From contig NZ_JAOQJI010000004.1 of assembly GCF_025567125.1 (NCBI RefSeq), positions 110,870-174,869 of the forward strand: a stretch of DNA of 64,000 bases, in the 5' to 3' direction. Position 1 is the first letter of the stretch, and every line of letters starts with the position of its first letter. A program made the translations under genes and the position numbers. This document shows, piece after piece, positions 61,603 to 64,000 of the stretch. The notes below the pieces were generated by a model. The model was not told where the DNA came from. It saw only the letters and a list, made by a program, of their open reading frames with translations, and made no database searches. The stretch is from Phocaeicola fibrisolvens (GTDB lineage: Bacteria; Bacteroidota; Bacteroidia; Bacteroidales; Bacteroidaceae).

Positions 61603-62727
61603 TTATACATCTTCAGGCATGGGAATGACAAGGATAGACTCACTGCACCGGATTCCGTAGAATACGTCACGAACCCGCCCCTGCTGGGGTATCAGAATAC
61701 CCTTTTCTACCAAATCTTTTATATCGCGTGCTGCTGTATCTGGTGATACCTTTACACGTTTTGCCCAATTCTTAGCTGTCAGTTTGCCGGGATAACCGTC
61801 CAAATATAAATTCAAGACTTCGCGTTGTCGTTCGGACAGGACTGTTTCGGCATGGGTTTGCCAGAATATGGCCTTATTAAGAACCTTTGACAATGTCTCG
61901 TCGGATTGCTCGACGGAACGGAGCAGACAGTCAAGATACCAGATGATCCATTCAGTAATCTCGCAATCTCCCTTCTGTGTTTTCTCCAATATGTCGTAAT
62001 ACTGTTTTTTATCTTTGTTTATCTGATGGGAGATACTGAAGAAACGCATCTTTGAGTTTTCGGCTTGTGAAAGTGCCATATCAGCAATGGCTCGTCCGAT
62101 TCGTCCGTTTCCGTCATCGAAAGGATGGATACAGACAAACCACAAATGGGCTATCGCTGATTTTACATAACCGTTATGTGCATCTGAATTGAACCAGTCC
62201 AGAAACCGATTCATTTCTTCGTTTATTCTTTCAGGAGCAGGCGCTACATAATGTACCTTTTCCCGACCGAACATTCCAGAAATAACTTTCATCTCTCCAC
62301 TGCGGTATCGGGCTACATCTATTTTCGTTGGACCGCTCCATCCGGTAGGAAATAGGCAGTTGTGCCAGCCGAATAGTCTTTCATGGGTAAGCGGACTGTT
62401 GAAATTGACGGTTGCGTCAAGTGCCATTTCCACTACTCCGTCTATATATCGTGAAGATTCGGTCGGATTCGGTAGTTGTACTCCGAGTTTGCGGGCTACA
62501 GATGAACGTACCTGTTCATTGTTCAATTCCACTCCTTCAATTTCTGATGATGCAATGATGTCATGAGAGATGGATTCAACTACGGCAGACATCTTGTCAT
62601 TAAAACCGATTACACTAAGACGTCCCATCAGATAACCGACAGCCTTGTTTACCTTGTTCAGTTTCTCACCGACAAGTTCCTTGTTCCACGAAAAGGAAGG
62701 CCATTCTTTATGTTCATGTATATACAT
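61603..62727 (-). CDS. Fic/DOC family protein with DUF4172 and C-terminal winged helix
   Basis: Likely AMP-transferring enzyme that modifies a protein hydroxyl. The Fic motif HPFDDGNGRIGR (201-212) is intact. The N-terminal inhibitory helix is ASSEIEG (60-65, S-x3-E-G), the class II self-inhibition pattern, and DUF4172 precedes it. A C-terminal winged helix (about 310-370, AKNWAKRVKVSPDTAARDI) suggests DNA binding. Start choice: GTG 62736, ATG 62733 or ATG 62727 (MYIHEHKEW), the last being typical for the family. The promoter holds a 24-bp palindrome. Confidence 0.92.
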   Translation of the reverse strand: MYIHEHKEWPSFSWNKELVGEKLNKVNKAVGYLMGRLSVIGFNDKMSAVVESISHDIIASSEIEGVELNNEQVRSSVARKLGVQLPNPTESSRYIDGVVEMALDATVNFNSPLTHERLFGWHNCLFPTGWSGPTKIDVARYRSGEMKVISGMFGREKVHYVAPAPERINEEMNRFLDWFNSDAHNGYVKSAIAHLWFVCIHPFDDGNGRIGRAIADMALSQAENSKMRFFSISHQINKDKKQYYDILEKTQKGDCEITEWIIWYLDCLLRSVEQSDETLSKVLNKAIFWQTHAETVLSERQREVLNLYLDGYPGKLTAKNWAKRVKVSPDTAARDIKDLVEKGILIPQQGRVRDVFYGIRCSESILVIPMPEDV

Positions 62728-62745
62728 AGGCATCACTGTTTTCTA

Positions 62746-62779
62746 CAAATATACGGTTTTGCGGATAATTAACCGCAAA
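62746..62779 (-). promoter_or_regulatory. Promoter of fic
   Basis: Minus-strand -7 element TATATTTG (62753-62746) and a TTTG (62779-62776) 22 nt upstream. The predicted transcript start (about 62739) is very close to the ATG choices. Confidence 0.5.
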
Positions 62780-62780
62780 A
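62757..62780. promoter_or_regulatory. Operator-like palindrome in the fic promoter
   Basis: A 24-bp palindrome with arms TTTTGCGG and CCGCAAAA and central TAATTA, one mismatched base pair. It fills the spacer and upstream element of the fic promoter, where a repressor would block polymerase. Confidence 0.55.
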
Positions 62781-62877
62781 TTTGCGTCTTATTATCTGCA
62801 TGAAACAGTGAGTTCGGCTTCGTCCATACGAATTCTGGCTCAACGTAAAAATCTGAGGAGTAAACCGTATAAAATCG

Positions 62878-62885
62878 TATCTTTG
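62878..62885 (+). promoter_or_regulatory. -7 element of the insertion sequence
   Basis: TATCTTTG, 23 nt before the ATG at 62909. Confidence 0.5.
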
Positions 62886-62908
62886 CAAACAACGAATCAT
62901 CAGCAGCT

Positions 62909-63250
62909 ATGGAAACAAACGGTTATCGCCTCCTTCTTCCTGAAGGAGCATTGGATTACTTTCTCATCTCAGATGTAAAGGAAAGCAGTACGGAAATAGT
63001 GATTTACCTGGAAGAGAAGAACGAAGTTCCCGGTGAATACTCAAACATGAGAGTGGAAAGCAAGGGATTTTATGATCCGGTAGTGATTCAGGATTTCCCG
63101 GTCCGTGGCAAGAAACTTTTTCTGAACATCCGCCGTCGCAGATGGATTGTGAAGGAGGATGGACACTATGTAAGCCGCAACTGGAAACTGGTCGCAGAAG
63201 GCTGCCGTATGACGCATGAATTTGCGTCTTTTTTAAAAGAACTATATTGA
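62909..63250 (+). CDS. ISAon1-family transposase N-terminal region protein
   Basis: First part of a split transposase, 113 aa. It contains LLPEGALDYFLISDVKESS, VESKGFYDPVVIQDFPVRGK, LFLNIRRRRW and NWKLVAEGCRMTHEF, the N-terminal DNA-binding region known from these elements in Bacteroides. It ends at TGA 63248-63250, just after a T6A4 run at 63229-63238. The catalytic half follows in another frame. Confidence 0.85.
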   Translation: METNGYRLLLPEGALDYFLISDVKESSTEIVIYLEEKNEVPGEYSNMRVESKGFYDPVVIQDFPVRGKKLFLNIRRRRWIVKEDGHYVSRNWKLVAEGCRMTHEFASFLKELY

Positions 63251-64000
63251 TACTCTTCCGGTAAGCTGTAAGCTCCTAGGGTTTCTCTTCGGCGTGGACG
63301 GTGAGCTTCTTGAGCGTCAGTACCGCAACCATCTGAGCGGTTACATGAACTGGAATCAGCTATCCCATGCGGAAGAATGGATACTTTTCGAGAAGAACAT
63401 CGGTCCGTATGTGGGCATTGATGAGGTCAGCCTTTCACAAGGTGAGCTCTATACCATTCTGATAAACAAGGAGAGAAAAGGACGTTCAGGAAGTGTCATT
63501 GCAATCATAAAGGGCACCGATGTCCGGACTGTCACTTCCGTCCTGCTGAAGCTTTCCAGACGCAGACGCTTCCAGGTCAGGGAGATAACCCTCGACATGG
63601 CCCCGAACATGGAGCAGACGGCACGTATCTGCTTCCCTGCCGCACGCCGTGTGACGGACCGTTTCCACGTGCAGAAGCTGGCTTATGAGGCAGTCCAGGA
63701 AATGAGAGTGAAGGCTCGCTGGGAAGCCCTGGATGAGGAGTCCATACAGATGGCACATGCCAGGGCATGCGGGAAAATCTATCATGCTCCCCTATTCGAG
63801 AACGGGGATTCAAGGAAGCAGCTGCTGGCAAGAAGCATCTATCTTCTCTATAAGAAAGAGTCCTTATGGACCGAGTCACAGCGTGCGCGTGCCGAAATCC
63901 TCTTCAGAGAATATCCCGATATAAAGAAAGCATACTATCTTTCAATGAGACTCGGACTGATATATCACCAGTGCAAGCATAAGGATACCGCATTGACAAG
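63237..64000 (+). CDS. ISAon1/ISL3-type transposase catalytic part, cut by the window edge
   Basis: Frame open from 63237 (after TAA at 63234) to the window edge, +1 (or -2) relative to the first part, which it overlaps by 14 bp. DTLPVSCKLLGFLFGVDGEL leads into the DDE domain: the first catalytic Asp in YVGIDEVSLSQGE and the second in REITLDMAPNMEQTARI, with VTDRFHVQKLAYEAVQEM typical of ISL3. The first in-frame ATG is at 63345, so expression needs frameshifting or re-initiation. The third acidic residue is outside the window. Confidence 0.85.

Larger units (their letters stand above)
62909..64000 (+). mobile_element. ISAon1-group (ISL3-like) insertion sequence, right end outside the window
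   Basis: The two-part transposase shows an IS of the ISAon1 type. The left end is not resolved: the inverted repeat must lie upstream of 62909, between the fic promoter palindrome (62780) and the ATG, but without the right end it cannot be paired. It probably extends past the window edge. Confidence 0.75.

Noticed and set aside
63232..63238. -1 ribosomal frameshift at T-TTA-AAA in the transposase
   Set aside because: The -1 frame ends at TAA 63262-63264; the catalytic part is in the other frame.

Overview
The window looks like the chromosome of a gut Bacteroidaceae (Bacteroides/Phocaeicola type). The evidence is a SusC-type TonB-dependent transporter, many Bacteroidetes promoters of the TAnnTTTG type (some with an upstream TTTG), lipoproteins with short SSC lipoboxes, a CBS-less KpsF-type isomerase, fused-TPR sensor kinases, a viroplasmin/RNase H fusion, DUF4369, DUF5672 and an ISAon1-group insertion sequence. 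No species is claimed.

Layout. 1-1901 (-): 5' part of a susC gene with a long AT-rich leader. 2326-3336 (-): phosphofructokinase with an unusual active-site motif. 3490-7736 (+): GH3-type enzyme, Ig-like lipoprotein and DUF3108 protein. 7854-11527 (-): acpP-fabF-rnc and pdxB. 11845-25421: a lipopolysaccharide/surface-glycan region with GT2, GT8, GT90 and DUF5672 glycosyltransferases, a WaaP-like kinase, an LpxL-type acyltransferase, an MsbA-type flippase, a metallophosphoesterase and an LTA-synthase-like sulfatase-fold membrane enzyme. 25505-29071: typA, a CDF cation transporter and rpsO. 29173-31703 and 48087-50717 (-): two paralogous pairs of TPR sensor kinase and NarL-type regulator. 33298-33369 (-): tRNA-Arg(CCT), followed by a cluster of four 17-bp imperfect palindromes. 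33672-36563 (+): korAB. 36646-47974: upp, pckA, a lipid-anchored nitroreductase, a second LTA-synthase-like protein, RNase H, argS, a short AraC-type regulator, an M16 peptidase, a LOG-family protein, a KdsD-type isomerase and ndk. 50838-56986 (-): LytTR regulator, comM/yifB, a cysteine-less thioredoxin-like lipoprotein, a TPR/OmpA-like lipoprotein and xerD. 57053-61274 (+): aroQ, pyk, an O-methyltransferase, rbfA and a LolC/E-type permease. 61603-62727 (-): Fic protein with an operator-like palindrome in its promoter. 62909-64000 (+): an insertion sequence with its transposase split over two frames, cut by the window edge.

How genes work together. Central carbon genes (pfkA, pckA, pyk, korAB) are scattered but consistent with succinate/acetate-type anaerobic metabolism. 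The envelope genes (LpxL, MsbA, KdsD, glycosyltransferases, WaaP-like kinase) together suggest assembly of a lipooligosaccharide core. Most of the window is ordinary core genome. The points most worth a second look are a hairpin inside the start of rnc that pairs fully only in the mRNA, the CTAAGCGTT palindrome family at two loci 31 kb apart, the Fic operator, the split transposase junction, and the thioredoxin-like protein without cysteines.
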